Shown here: piece by piece, positions 10,179 to 23,721 of the stretch | Layout of the letters: the number at the start of each line of letters is the position of its first letter | Position numbering within the stretch: the stretch's first letter is position 1 | From: Coptis chinensis | Lineage: Eukaryota > Streptophyta > Magnoliopsida > Ranunculales > Ranunculaceae | Assembly: GCA_015680905.1 (NCBI GenBank) | Contig: CM027378.1 | Location: forward strand, 87,883,501-87,947,500 | Length of the DNA: 64,000 bases | Direction: 5' to 3' | Position numbers and translations under genes: made by a program | Notes under the pieces: model-generated | The model's database searches: none | What the model was told of the DNA's origin: nothing | Seen by the model: the letters and a program-made list of their open reading frames with translations, nothing else

Positions 10179-13100
10179 ATGGAGGGGTTTGGGGTGATAG
10201 ATAAAAGTTGGATTGATCTACCAAAAGAGTACGATCATTTTATTCATGGTGTTAATCAATTTGTACAATTTGCAAGGGATAACTGTCACCACAAGGATGT
10301 GATCCCATGTCCATGTGATAACCTGAGAAATAGGGTCGAAAGCACTAACCCATGAGGTAGTCACATTGCATTGTTACCAAAAAGGCTTCTACAAACAGTA
10401 TACATTTTGGAGAATGCATGGAGAAACAAGTCAACCACCAAGTGTGGCATTTGAAAGGGGTGGAAGGTCAAATTCCACTAATTTTGAGGTGGGAGGGGAC
10501 TTCCCCATTTTTGAGGAGAATGTTTAGTACTGTCGTAGAAGAACTTGACGGTGATAACTTGGATGCTGTTATTGAACAATGTTCAACAGATGGTGCTCGA
10601 GGAATAGTTGAGGAAGATCCTATAGTTGAGGAAGAGCCTAACACAATTGAGTTCGATAATTTTCGTGAGGTTTTGCGTCCCTTATATCCTGATTGTGAGG
10701 ACTTTACAGTTTTGAAATTTGTCGTCAAGTTGTTTCGGTTAAAGGTTAGACATGGGTGGACAGACAAGAGTTTTACGGGACTCCTCGAATTACTTCGTGT
10801 GGCTTTTCCACGTGACAACAAGACTCTGGAGAATACTTATAGGGCAGAAAAATTAATAAAAGAGTTGAGCCTAAAATATGAGAAAATTGATGCTTGCCCG
10901 AATGATTGCATGCTATTTTGGAGGGATACTTGTACTACGTGTGGAGCGTCGAGGTACAAATATGCTGATATCGAACAAAGGAAGAAACATATTAGGATTC
11001 CAGCAAAGATACTTCGATACTTTTCAATTACGGAGAGGTTAAAGAGGTTGTATAGTGTACCATGGGTGGCAAAGGAGATGTGTTGGCACTCGGAAAATTG
11101 ATTGAAAGGTGGAGAGATGGGGCATCCAGTTGACTCATCTAATTGGAAATTAATTGATCGGAAGTATAAGAACTTTTTAGCTGAAGCTCGTAATGTTCGA
11201 TTAGGACTAGCGACAGATGGTTTCAATCCTTTTGGAACTTGTGGCACATTATACAGCTCTTGGCCTGTAATGTGTGTTGCCTATAACCTTCCTCCGTGGC
11301 TTTGCATGAAACCCAAATTTACCATGCTCTCTTTACTCATCGAAGGGCCACGACAGCCAGGAAAGGATATTGACATATATTTACAGCCTCTAGTTCGTGA
11401 ATTACAATCTTTGTGGAATACCGGGGTGACTGTGAAGGACGCAAACATAGGCAAGATGTTCAATATGTGTGCAGTTTTGTTATGGACTATCCATGACTTT
11501 CCTGCGTTAGGTAACATATCTGGTTGTAGAACCCATGGCAAATATGCTTGTCCCGTTTGTGGCCCAAATACCTCCTCATTGAGACTCCAACATGGCCAGA
11601 AATTTGCTTACATGGATAGTAGACGATTCTTGCCCTCCTCGGATGCTAGTAGGATGGACACTAGACCAAGCACCATTAACAAGACTGAAGAGCTTAGAGA
11701 ACAGCCTTTGAGATTGACCGGACTACAAGTTGAACAAATGACACAGAATCTGAAAATGCAATGGGGTAAGGGCAAAGAGAAGGAAAGGGGGAATGGAAAA
11801 AGGAAAAAAAAAGGAAGGGCGGTAGAAAACAAAAAGAGGACAACGGGGATGGGACATGCTTTTTCAAACAAATCGATATTATTTAGGCTTCCATATTGGG
11901 CGAGAGCTTCTTATCCGTCACAACTTGGGCGTTATGCACATTGAAAAAAATGTTTGTGAACTCCCCGATTGCTATGATGTTGAACACAAAAGGAAAACAA
12001 AAGATAACGCCAATGCACGCAAAGATTTGCAACTTCTTGGGATTAAAAGGAAGAATTGGTTGAGTGATCAAAATGGCAAGAAGGTTATGAAGCCTGGGGT
12101 GTTTTGGCTTCGAGCGGAGGAGAAAAAGTTGTTCCTTGCGTGCTTAAGAGATCTCAAAGTACCTGTTGGGTTTAGTGGTAACTGGAAGAATATTGTCTAA
12201 GGCGGTGCGAAGGATTTGAGTGGAATGAAGTCTCATGATTATCACATTTTGATGCAACATTTGCTTCCAATGCTAATCCAACATGCATATCGAGATAGGA
12301 AGGAAGTCCGACATGTGATCTTGAGTATTTGCACATTTTTTCGTGCGTTATGTTCTAGGAGACTTGATGTTGACACTTTACATGCACTTGAGAGGGGTAT
12401 GGTCAGGACTTTATGTGAGCTTGAAAAAATTTGTCCTCCATCGATATTTGTAATAATGATGCATCTACCTATTCACTTAGCGTATGAGGCTCGTATGTGT
12501 GGACCAGTATTCTATCGTTGGATGTATTTGTTTGAGAGGTAATTCTAACTAATAAGATTGTTTACTTAGCTTCATGGTTGGTTTCTGTTAAGTTATTCTG
12601 TTATAAAATTCTTAATTTTGTGAAGGATGATGAAGGTCTACAAGGATTATGTTACAAACAAGGCACGTCCTGAAGGTTGTATCGCGGAGCGATACTTGAA
12701 AGAGGAAACCATGAACTATTGCACTGGTTACAAAGGAGGGAATAGTCTTCTCCAGAAGCTTGAGCGAAAGTCTAGTCGTGAAGAAGTAATACCATCAGAT
12801 GTGTTTGATAGCGAATTTGATGGGGCTGATAAAGTTGGCCCAGTTGGTCTGGGTCATACTTATCATTTGGTAGGTGTTGAATATGAGCAAGCACGCAATT
12901 GGGTACTGAAAAGCCATCCAAGATATGATTGGGTACACGTATGTATTTCTAAATTTTAAAAGTTTAAATTATAACTTCTATATACTTAAACAGACTATTG
13001 CTTTAACTAATACATATATTTATAAACGTAATATCCTATTCAGAGAGTACACTGCAGATTTGGAAGCCCGTAGGCAGTGTGCAGGGAGGAAGGCAGGCCA

Positions 13101-13817
13101 ATATAGGGTGTCCATGGACGATGAGTTCATTCCTTGGTTGAGAAGACAACCTGAGTTTGAAGACATGGAGGAAGATTCTTTCAAAAATATAGTGGCGGGA
13201 CCAGTGAGCTGTGCCATGGCGTATAAGAAGTATTGTGTCAATGGTTTCCTCTTCATTACAAAAGACTATCAGGAGAATAAGAGGAACCAAAATAGTGGTG
13301 TTTGCACAGAGTGTCCAACTACATTCCGGGCTAGCGCGAAGGATAAGAACCCAAGAGAAGATGTTGCGTATATTACGGTGTTCTTACGAATATCATTCAG
13401 CTTAAAGTATCGAGATGGGTACCACCGCTTTTGTTCAAGTGTGAATGGGTTAAACTTAGACATGGTGTGAAGCTAGATGTGGAAGCGAACCTTAAGTTGG
13501 TAAATTTGTCAAATCAAATTAGTTCGGATAAAATGAGTGACGAACCATTCATTCTTGCAGATAAAGCTTCTCAGGTTTTCTACTCTAAAGATCCAAAGGA
13601 TCCCGACTGGCATATGGTTTTGGAAGTCCCAAGAAAGGTGTATTGTGATCAAGATGAAACATGTCTTCTATCTGATGACCGAATTGAAGTTAATCCTTCT
13701 TATGTGGAGCCTAGTAACCTTGAACCATCCACAGATGATCTGATTTTTAACGATCCAGACGATATGTTTGTGGTTGTTGAAGACACTAGGAGGAAGAAAA
13801 GACAAAAAATGAATTAA
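10179..13817 (+). pseudogene. CACTA TNP2-like transposase, broken
   Basis: Would bind element ends and catalyse cut-and-paste transposition. The ATG at 10179 opens a transposase-associated domain (DKSWIDLPKEY, then IPCPCDN). The TNP2/transposase_21 domain follows (10418-11950; CPNDCMLFW, CTTCGASRYKY, GHPVDSSNWK, GFNPFGTCGT, CPVCGPNT). DUF4218 comes next (11940-12900; VMHIEKNVC, LPIHLAYEARMCGPV, RWMYLFER), then DUF4216 (13041-13800; FKCEWVK). Introns with good borders lie at 12539-12625 and about 12940-13042. Lesions: stop near 10353, frame change at about 10415, stop at 11099, frame change near 11910, stop near 12198, frame change near 13370. Order and content match intact plant CACTA transposases, so it was a full gene before decay. 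Confidence 0.9.
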
Positions 13818-14092
13818 TTCACTTGAACTAAATGCTTATCTGCATTAACTATTTTTGAATTTTGAATCTATGTTTGAATTTTGATTACCTGTGTTTGATT
13901 TTTCAGGTTACACAATTATAAATGGATATCATGTTTTCTGATTTGTTTTGATAGATTAAATGTTATGCAATATCTGTGTTTTGATACATCATGTTTTAGA
14001 TACTTGAAAAATGCATGTTTTGAATATTAAGAGTTTTTGGAACTTGTTACAATATGTACAGCAACCTTCATGGGGGAACTCCATCTCAAAAT
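13818..14092. other. Spacer inside CACTA
   Basis: AT-rich, no coding content seen. It separates the two transposon genes. Confidence 0.5.
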
Positions 14093-17000
14093 AACTTGAA
14101 CTTGTCCTAAGTGACTCGAGGAGGACGACATGGAGCGGACTAATTATGGTAAGAATTTTGAATTTTGTCTAGTTATGTGTGTTATCTTGGGGTACCGTGA
14201 TATGAATGCATGTGGAATTAGATTATCAGATGGTTCTTAAATTGTAATTCATTTTTTCTTTGATCTTAATATTTTCTTTAGTTATTACAGAATTGCATCC
14301 GAACTTTAATGTATACTAATTGACAAGTTTACTATGTACTTTACAGATAGGACTCCATCTACTCCGTAATCATCCAATGCTCCTAAGGAGACTAGAGGTA
14401 AGGCAAAAGGAATGTCGGATACACCAAATACTGAAAGAAAAATGTTTGGTTAACATTGGACCATCTTGAACAACCATGTCACCCTTTTAGCAGAGGTAAG
14501 TAGGTTTTCCTCCTCAATGTGGTGTACTTGTAATGCGGCGCGGATGTTCGGATATGCTATGATACTTTTCCAACCGCTACCAAAACATAATGCTTAGTAG
14601 GCATCTTTGAAACATTGGAAACCAGCTTCGGGTTTGTGGGACGTCCTAGCATCAATACGACATACACTAAAAAAGTCTTGGGTGAGGCATGGAGGCGTCA
14701 TAAGAGCACCTTGTATAAAAACTTAGTCAAGGGCAAATCTCCTACTATTGTTAAACAAGGACCAGCTCCAGAAGGTGTCAATCTTGAAGATTGGCGGGTT
14801 TTTGTTGATATCTGCAACACTGAAAAATTCCAGGTTATCTAATCATTAGTTTATTAGTTGTGAATCTTATATGTATATTCTCTTATATATTGTTTTGTAT
14901 ATAGGCTGCTAGTGAAAGGAACATTATAAACCGGTCAAAACAAATGCAGCTCCCGCCATATTGGGAGGACACCCACCCAAATTATTCGACAAAGAGATTG
15001 CTAAGGAATAGAACAAGCCACCCATATGGTTGCTAGGCCTGAATCTTATATCCGGATACACAAGAGGAAAGCTCCATGCACGTAACCGGTTGAGTGGGGG
15101 AGGTAAGTGTCATTTTCCCGTGGGAGGGATTGTTGGTAGTAAGTTATTTAAGTTGTATCAAGTTTTGATTGCAGTCTTGAGCTTTAGTGTAATACTTTTA
15201 CTTGGTAAGATCAGATTATGGTTTCACTCCGTTGTGTTGAATATGAGAGGATTAATGAGGACATGTCCGCAAATTCAGGGTCTCCAATGACAATCACCGG
15301 CGATGTCGTGACAAAGGGTATGCAAATTAGGATGTCAAGAGTGCATTAAATGTTTGTGCTATATTGTAGGTAAAATGAAATGTGTTTGGATACATGTGGT
15401 TGGCAAAGATAGCAAAATATGTCGGGCTATGGGTCCAGGGGTCAACAAAACAAAGAATGAAGAGCATGGAGCCTATTTTGGATCAAAACTATCACTTGGC
15501 AGAAGAAAACTCCAAGCTATGGAAGGAGACTCGAACAAACCAAATGAATTTTGCTATGCAATTAGAAGAGATTAGGTCAACGATATTGAGGCAACAAGAA
15601 CCATCCACGACCAACTCTTTTGAACTTCCAAGAGTATACCTCGCTCGAAGAATGCAACCTCGGTATCACGATTGTCTCTTTTAATGCTTTACTTAAGCCT
15701 TTGTAAGTTGTTTGATCTTTTTATATCCAACACCTTTGTTTTTCAGCCGGAAACCTCAAAGATTGGCAAAGAAGTTAACTTACTTGGTGGTTGGCCTCTT
15801 GACATTGTCGCGAACCGGATGTGTTAAAGAAGTTGACCCCACCTACAAGTTCCATGAAAGGTGCTTGGGAGAGAGATCTTACTTAGTTTACATTGATGAA
15901 GTACATGCACAAGATGTTTGCTCTACCATGCCCCTCATGATGCGCGGTGTAAGAATCTAGGAGAGAGTTGCCCAGAAATGTTATATGGCCCAAGTCATGT
16001 GTTGAGTTTCTGTCATCTACATCAGCGGTCTTGAATAAGTTTACTATCTTTTTTTTTATGATACATGCCTATGGGCATGTTTGACTATGTTATCTCTTTT
16101 GCTATTTTGAAACGCTGTTTCTATGTTCATGTCCAAGCTACTACCAAACCGGTATCATATTTTTTTATTCAATGTAATACTTGTCTTATTTTGCTAATAT
16201 CAATGTATTGAATGTTTGCTTTCTCTGTTTTGCTAACCCATTTTAACTCCGCCAATGCAAGTAAACTTTACGCTTGCATTTGCATTGCCGGGTCCCAAGC
16301 CCGTAAAAAGGAGGAGGGAGAAGTGGTGTATAATATGTTTCTCTTTGTATTTAATTCTGTTTATTTTTTCTCGTGGCTGCGGGGAAGAGCTACCAAGAGG
16401 TACAAGGGCAACCAATATCATCAAGTATCCCTTCGGTAATGGTAGGTCCATCTATCACTCCTAATGTCCCCAAGAGCATCCGCTTCTAGCCATGTCATTG
16501 ATCACAGTGCATGATTCCAATCCAAGAGACTTGTGTGCTCATATATGATTTCCTTTTTGCAGTTTAACTCTATCAAATGCACAAATACTAATATCTAACT
16601 AATGATATACTCTATTTTGAAGACACCACCCAAGAAGATTACCATTGGCCAAAAGAAGTCATTTGATGCGCTTGGGACTACATCAACCCACCAAGGTACT
16701 CATTGCATTCTCTTTTAATATATATTTTTTAATTTTAATTTTTTTTAATCATATGAACTGCTTTATTTGGTATTACATAGTAAGAAGCAAAAGGTATCCG
16801 GGGCACTTTTCGATCAAAGCATCAAACAACTAAATGATGTAACTCACGCCGCTGGAGTTAATTTAAGGGTATATATCTTTTACATTGCTCTTTATGTTAT
16901 ATTATACTCTGTTTGACATTTTGGGTATCTAAAATGGTAACAATTGTGTAATCTGTGCAAGTTTTGTTATTTTATTTATCATGTTTAGGAAGAGCAGCTA

Positions 17001-17146
17001 TTTTTCTGGCCCTAAGGATGAAGGTCAAACTTCTGAAGCAACTAGAAGGGTTGTTCAAGAAGAGGAAGAACGGCTTGTATTGCAAAAAATCCCTTTACAG
17101 AGAAAATTGGCAAAAATCAGTTTAGACCCTATACTTTGTTAAGAGC
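14093..17146 (+). pseudogene. CACTA second gene (transposase_24/TNPA-like), broken
   Basis: Fragmented exons read like the second ORF of plant CACTA elements. At 14630-14833 (W.RHKSTLYKN, then LEDWRVFVDICNTEKFQ) and 14904-15010 (INRSKQMQLP) the text resembles the transposase_24 domain. At 15430-15600 there is a charged coiled-coil (LAEENSKLWKETR). At 15750-15950 comes a module with VKEVDPTYKFHERCLG and YLVYIDEVH, which I recall from CACTA second ORFs. Further exon-like pieces lie at 16620-16695, 16783-16868 and 17020-17146, the last a Glu/Arg-rich tail ending in a stop. Introns with GT/AG ends separate them, and several frame changes break it. Such proteins bind the subterminal repeats. The last three pieces could instead be another captured fragment. 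Confidence 0.65.
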
Positions 17147-17302
17147 CATTCTTGTTATTATCTTGTCAAATATCTTGTCATGACTAACATTTGGGTCCCC
17201 TTTTTTTGGCAGTGTCTAAATCTGGTATAAAAAGTGTAAGCAAGGATGTGGAGCGTTGTTTGCCACTGGTAAGATATTAGCGGCGAAAGAAGAAGAGATT
17301 TG

Positions 17303-19816
17303 ATGGGGAATATGAATGGGAGAGAAGAAGGAGATAACGAGGAAGATCCTAATCGCGGATCCATCGATACGGATGATTATGAAGTCGACGGCCTTCCCCC
17401 GCCTTCCGATTCAATGTTGGGTGCTTCCAACTTACCTCCTTCGAGCCCGACCTTCCGATCTCCTCTCATGTTCGCTCCTCGGCTTCCAAAGTGGCTCCCC
17501 TACAAAGAGGAGGTGATGCCCCACCCACTTTCAATCACATCCGGATGAATGACCCACACAATTCTCTAGACGCACCACAAGAACAAGGGATTCCTACCTT
17601 GATCACATGGACCTTTGGTGGTAACATTGTTGCTGTCCAAGGATCTTGGGACAATTGGACATCAAGGTACTCTTTATCCTCAATATCCAAACTAGACCGT
17701 AAACCTTTTTCTTACTATAATCGGTTTTACGTAGGGAGGATACCGCAGAGGTCGAAAGGACCACTCCATTCTCCCGGGTGCTTCCATCCGGTATATATCG
17801 AGACAGTTTCCTTGTGGACGGCGAGCACAGATACATACCTGATCTTCCTTGCATAGCTGATGATACGGGCCTTGTTGATAATCTTCTTGATGTGCATGTA
17901 AGTTTTTTCTAAAAAAATTATTATTCATGATCTGCAATCTTTTGATTGAAAGTATGTGCATGTTTCCATGGGATAATGCTTGCGTTATTCTTATTTTGGA
18001 CAAATAATCACATCCCACTTTTTCTCGGGAGGGTAAGAGTTTAGAAGCAATATTCAATGGAGATACCATTGGTGGCATCTAACACCTGAGGAGCTATTGT
18101 TGTAGGGTTTAACCTTATAAACAGTTTGATTTAGGTTGCCAAGACAAGATGGGTGGCCTGTATGATTGAGCAAACTGCATGCATGCAGATTATGCATGTG
18201 AACCGTTCAACTCTGCTTTTTAGGAACTCATGATTAGTGAAATCGGGATCAGTCTTCTAGGCGATACACTAACTTTCATAGCACATATTGGCTTTTAATT
18301 GAGAGCTTTTTTCAATTGCCAATGTTCCTCGCATCGGTGGAAGCATACATGCATATCATGCTTTATCTTAGCTGCAGACGTTCCTTAAGTTAGCCCTCAC
18401 AATGAACTTTTTGGTGCTACCTCATAATTGACCCTCACAAGAAAGCTAATGGCTACTGCATATCTATTAAGTTAACCTTTTGAGAGGGTTTATGAAGACA
18501 AGGGTAAATATTATTTGTGAAAAAGGACTTAAGTATAAAGTCAGTTTAGGAAATAATTCTACTAATACCATAAATTTAGCTTTAAATCTATGATGAAACA
18601 AACATGTCAGATAGTGGACAGACTATTTGAGTATATGTAGTTCGATTTTGATTATATTTTTTTCTCTGCTGATCTGAAAATCAATTTTCTAATGATGCAT
18701 CTTTAATGTACCTACTAGATGGTTTTGATAGAATGATAGTCATTATAGAATGCAGCACACTCTTTTACTTGGTCCCTAGTGATACTAATTACATCAAAAG
18801 TGTGCCATTTAGAGAATGTATTGAATCAATTCTGGATAGAGGGGTGTACACAAGATTTGGTTTGGAGGTACAAGAATGCTCTAAACAAAATTATACCTAC
18901 TGCACTGAATCATGAAGTGTAACACATCCGTTCGGTGTTAATATTCCTAGGACGAGAACATGATGAGTTGTCATTCGAGATGTATATAGAAGATAGATTT
19001 TTGTTTATCTACATTTTACAAGCGTATGCTAGATACTTCAATTCTTAGAGGGACGGCTTTAATAGGAAACTTGTACTCTACAACTCTAGCCTTTATTTCA
19101 GGTTAACTAAAGATGGAAACCAACTTTAACCTCTAAATCCTAACCTGTAGAAAGCCATGAGGAGAAAAGGGGTTTAACAATGAAAATATTGTGGCATTAT
19201 CTTTTGCTCTATGTACTAAACTTTGCTCTTTTTGCTGTCTGTACTAAACTTTTAAATCTAGAAAATGCTATTTTAGGGCAAAAGTTTGAGGGTTAAGATA
19301 AGCCTTGGAGGTTGGTATCATTACTTGTTTTTCCTTGTTGGCATATATAATGGGTTTTTCTCCGCCATTTGTAAAAAGTAGTTTTTTTTTTGTTCTTTTT
19401 ATGTTTCTCCTAATTAATGCTTTACATGTCTTTTTGTTCTTTTTGAAGACTCTAGCATCAACTATTTTTCTATAAAGTTGCTTGTCACCGGGTTGTCGAT
19501 TATGTGCCCGAAATTTGAAGGCATTGCTGAATTTGAGCCTCCTCCCTCACCGGACTCTAGCTATGGTCACACATTCCCGTGGGACGAGGACTTTCTTGAA
19601 AAGAGCGGGGCTGGCTGTTCCACTCCCATTACACCTCATGTTACTTTCGGTACACGTAATCGATCCTGAACCATCTACAAAGCCTCAACATGTTGTTCTC
19701 AACCATCTTTATATAGACAAAGGATGGCCTTCTCAATCTCGGTTCCTTTTGGGTTTACTCCACGTGTTTCACCAAATATGTCACTCAGAGTCGTATACAA
19801 GCCTCTTATAAAATGA
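17303..19816 (+). pseudogene. Captured SnRK1 beta-subunit (AKINbeta/AMPK beta) gene copy
   Basis: A near-complete copy of the regulatory beta subunit of the plant energy-sensing kinase SnRK1. Exon 1 (17303-17666) starts MGNMNGREE, with Gly2 as in N-myristoylated relatives, followed by a Ser/Pro-rich stretch and the start of the glycogen-binding domain (IPTLITW, GSWDNWTSR). Exon 2 (about 17736-17897) continues it (FLVDGEHRYIPDLPC, LLDVH). A large intron (17898 to about 19496) precedes exon 3 (to 19816) with PPSPDSSYGHTFP and the C-terminal AMPKBI domain (KPQHVVLNHLYIDKGW), ending YKPLIK. A one-base loss near 17488 and further indels in exons 2 and 3 break the frame. Introns are kept, so DNA was copied, not mRNA. 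It lies within CACTA boundaries, in the direction of the transposase. Confidence 0.9.
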
Positions 19817-20044
19817 AGAAATGGACTCCCCTCCTCTCCAAAATTCCCTCGCACTATCTCAGATATAGCGGTTTCATGTTAGGTAGGAGGTCCAAGGAGG
19901 ATGGGAGGAGAAAAAACAGTCTGAGGAAACTGAAAAGATCCGAAAAGTTAATGAAGTAAGTATCTAGTTCAGACAAATTTGGGTTATGAAGTTCCTTTAT
20001 GTTTCTAATTTCGTTTATGGAAGTTCCTTTATGTTTTTAATTCC
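19817..20044. other. Junction between two captured genes
   Basis: Sequence between the SnRK1 beta stop and the first BIG exon. It probably contains 3' flank of one gene and 5' flank of the other, and the join is not identifiable by eye. Confidence 0.4.
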
Positions 20045-23000
20045 GCAACCCGCGCCCTTGAATCCATGTTGAAGGAGTGCTCCCCTAAAAAGTATGCCGA
20101 TCTTCAAAAGGCCATCCACACCTATTTAGGTTGGTATTCATTTATTATTTATGACAACTTATTTAATATTCCTTCTTTCTTTATTACATCATATCATATC
20201 ATATTTTTGCATGTTTTGCGCAGCATTACCAAAGGAAACCACTTCAACCGACCACGAATCAAGCAAAGATCTTCACCGAAATGCCGTACATACATTCTTA
20301 CCAATATATTTTTTTAAACCTTCTCTTTTATATTTAAATTAACCGGTAATTTGTCTTCGCAATTTCTGCTTCACTTAGTTCTTCCGATGAACCCCCGGCC
20401 CCAAATACGGATGGGTCACACTCAATCCCGTGATACTACCCAAGGATCGATGTTTGCTAAACCAAGTGGAAAGTCTTTGGAGCTATTACAACTGCTTTAG
20501 CTAGTCTTTGGACACACATTACAAGGGGATCGTGGAGCTTGTCTTACACCCACTTAGACTTGCATTTGAAACCAAGAATTTAAAACTCCCCGAGCCTGCC
20601 CTTGATTGTCTTCATGTACATTTTTCATCTCTTTCAATCAGAACTTGGACTTTGTGTCATTCTTTCTTTCAAGAAATCTTTTGGATACCTTAATATGATG
20701 CGATTCTTTGAATGATCAGATCTCACGTAAACTCATTGCTTATGATCATTTAGAAGGTGATCCCGGATGGATGGTGCTAAAAATGCTTCACTATTTACGG
20801 ACATTCCAACATGGTTTGTGGTTGTGTTGATAATTCTTCGTCCGATAGGTACGTTGGAGATTTCCCCAATTTTCACAACATTTCTAGCTTGTACATGCTT
20901 CTTACTTTTGTTGACTGAATTTGTATTTGCGATTTTAATTTTACAAGTCTTGAAGGTGCTTCTTACTGCTGTAGCATCACACAAGTTCAGAGGTATATTC
21001 GAGGGGTTGAACGAGAAGTTGCTTTCATTTTTTGTTAATTTTGGAAAATTAAACTCTTGTCTTGTACATTCTAACTATTAACACAGTCATTGTGATTGTG
21101 TGTTTCATTTTAAAAACTTCATTAAGCATTGGTGAAATTACAATCACGGAAAATATGTCGTATACTTCCCACATATTTTCCACATATGATGCATATATTA
21201 GGCCAGATTTTTGCCTCTTCCGTTTCGTATCCATAGTAAGAGTTCTACCCAACAACAGGGTCCATATGAAGAAGTTGTATTTGGTCATTCTGGAAGCTCC
21301 CCATCATATGTTCACATAAAAGTTTGCAATTAGCCGATCTGTCCTGCATGTGGGAAAAAGCACCCGCCTTTACAGAGAAGGGGTCTGTATCACTTGATAA
21401 CTTTTTTCTAGTAAATAATGAACAGGGGTAGTTTGTAATTCTATTTATGGAATTAGGTCAACTCATGGTAACAGTTAGTATGTAATCAATAACAATACTG
21501 AAGATACACTCTACTTGGAGTCGACAAGATATAGAGTCTCCCCGTGTTATGTAAGTAAAGGAAAACCGTGGGTCCCGTGTGATAAAGTTATATTGAAGTC
21601 ATGTGCCCATATAGAGCCTTACTCTGTTGGGTTGAATTCAGCCAAATTAATGTGGTTGATTGCAATTTGACGGAGCCGGATACAAGTATGGACGAAAGTG
21701 TTATCGGAATATAGGCAAGATAACTTATCAAATCCAATCCATTTACTTCCTAATATCTCCTTGTCTTTACAGAGTAATCGGATTCTCCTCCACCATCCGG
21801 TAGACATGCGCGATACGTGAAGCTTTCAATCGGGCGGTGGTGGCTCAAACTCAAACGATGAAATTTCGTTGGACGACCATAATGGGAAAGGAATCATTTT
21901 GGGGATGCACTTTCCATTAACCGGATAAAGATACCACTATTGCTTCTATTGAAGAACTTCGAATCGGGTGGTGGTGCCGATATTAAGGTGCTTCCATATT
22001 CTCTTTAGTTTTAGATTGTCCGTGTTATTTTTTCCAAGCTTATTTATGCAGTTTTTGTGGTTATTGGATGATGGTAAAAGCTACATTACCTGTGTACCAT
22101 TCAGGGATTAGAAGTCGTTCTTGACAAAGCCGCGCATCTTGAGGATGGAAAAAAGATACCACAAAGATGCAAGAGGTGCTATTGCCTAAGTTTGTTACGG
22201 TCTATTATTACTTATTTTTCATGGGTGGGCTCTCCTTATTGAGGTGTTTCTAAAAAGCAAGTCTTTTTACTTTTCGTGAGGAATTGACCTCGATAGCATG
22301 AGTATTGGGCAACGGATGCTTTACTACTATTTCGCACCCTTTGTAAGGTTGGCTTTCCACAAACCATCTGTTCTGTACTACCCAAGGGTGTATTTTTAAA
22401 ATTTCTTACTACTTCACTCATCATTTTCATTATTCTATGCTCATTATTTTGGTTTTTCTATGGCATTCAAAGCCTTCATTATGTGGAATAACAAGTACTC
22501 TAAAATTCACAGATGGGCATGAAGGAAGAGAATGATGAAGTTACGACCAAGACTAGGCTTTTATCTCTTGAGCTTTTACAGGTTAGTCCTATGGCCTTCT
22601 ATGGCCTTCACTATTATCCTGCGCATATCATTGCCTCTTTGGTTGATTTTTTATGTGGGAAGCTTCGATTCCTCTTCTAACAGGAGGGTAAATTTTCTTA
22701 AGAAATTTTTTCACCATTACGTTGTGCTTTAGACCTTATTCGGGAGAAAGGATGTGAAAAAAAATATATTATATGTTTGTTTACACCACTCATTTGTTGG
22801 CCAAACAATTATCACATGATCATTTTGCAAAGAACAAAAAGTCAAGTGTCTTCTGTTGTTTGATGTCGTGAGTGAAGTTGCTTCTTCTTTGTGGTATGTA
22901 TCATTAAAAGAATGCATTGAAAGCAGCAGAGTTTCAAAGACCAAGGATATAAGCTTTATAGATTTTGCTTTAGGATCTGCACAAGGCCTAGGATCTTCAA

Positions 23001-23390
23001 GCATATGTCCTACGGATTTAGCTACCACACTGGTTCTCTTTCTTGTGGAAGTGTTTGATTCTTTATGAATGCATGATAAGGTTGGTATATGATTAAAAAA
23101 TATATTTTTTTGCAGAGTTTATTGGAAGGGGCTAGTCATTCTTTTACGAAGAATTTTCATTTCATTGACTCGATAAAAGCGTATCTTTCTTATGCCTTGT
23201 TACGCTCGTTTCTCAATCCTCGGTTATATTCCGTAAATCTTCATGTTTCAGTTTTGCCTTCTTTCTATTTTCTATGCTTGATGCTTTGTGATTTATTCCA
23301 ATGGTACTAATTAGATTTTTCACAATATGCAACCGAATCTTCAATTGCTTCTACGTTTTAGGAAAAGCCTTAAAGTAAGTATGCATTGTT
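20045..23390 (+). pseudogene. Captured BIG-type ARF-GEF fragment (N-terminal half)
   Basis: Exons of a brefeldin A-inhibited guanine-nucleotide exchange protein, which activates ARF GTPases on Golgi membranes; BIG5-like by recalled wording. Readable pieces in order: TRALESMLKECSPKKYADL (20050-20120), [19 protein letters not shown] (20545-20605), LIAYDHLEGDPG (20730-20767), ILQVLKVLLTAVAS (20937-20980), GGGADIK (21970-21990), HLEDGKK (22135-22156), GIDLDSMSIGQR (22283-22318), ENDEVTTKTRLLSLELLQ (22525-22580), and a block with [20 protein letters not shown] (23130-23200), then FRKSLK near 23360. These cover the dimerisation and HUS regions. The copy stops before the catalytic Sec7 domain. Introns are present and several exons carry frameshifts, so no exchange factor can be made. 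Confidence 0.85.
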
Positions 23391-23721
23391 TCGGAGCTCT
23401 TGTGGGTCTATCAAACCTGAGTAATGATGAGCGTGTTTGGGATACTTCTTGTCATATGGGGCCTTGTCAAGGAAGGGCTTCTTGGGAAACCTGTGAATAC
23501 TGAGATCCCAAAAGCATGTTGATTGTGCTAGTATGTGCTTTCATTTGTATAAAGTATGATGTCAATAAAATTGTTAAAAGTAGCCCTGGCTCGACCCTTG
23601 GTGAAACCCCGCAAAAGATTCTTGTGGGTTTGATTGAAATGATAGAATTTTGTATGACCTGCGGGGTGTGACGAAATTGTATGAATTGTATGGTGCGGAA
23701 TCAATTTTTTTATCCAATTCA
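23391..23721. other. Spacer before CACTA right end
   Basis: Possible residue of the next BIG exon/intron at 23391-23520, then unassigned sequence leading to the subterminal repeats. Confidence 0.4.
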
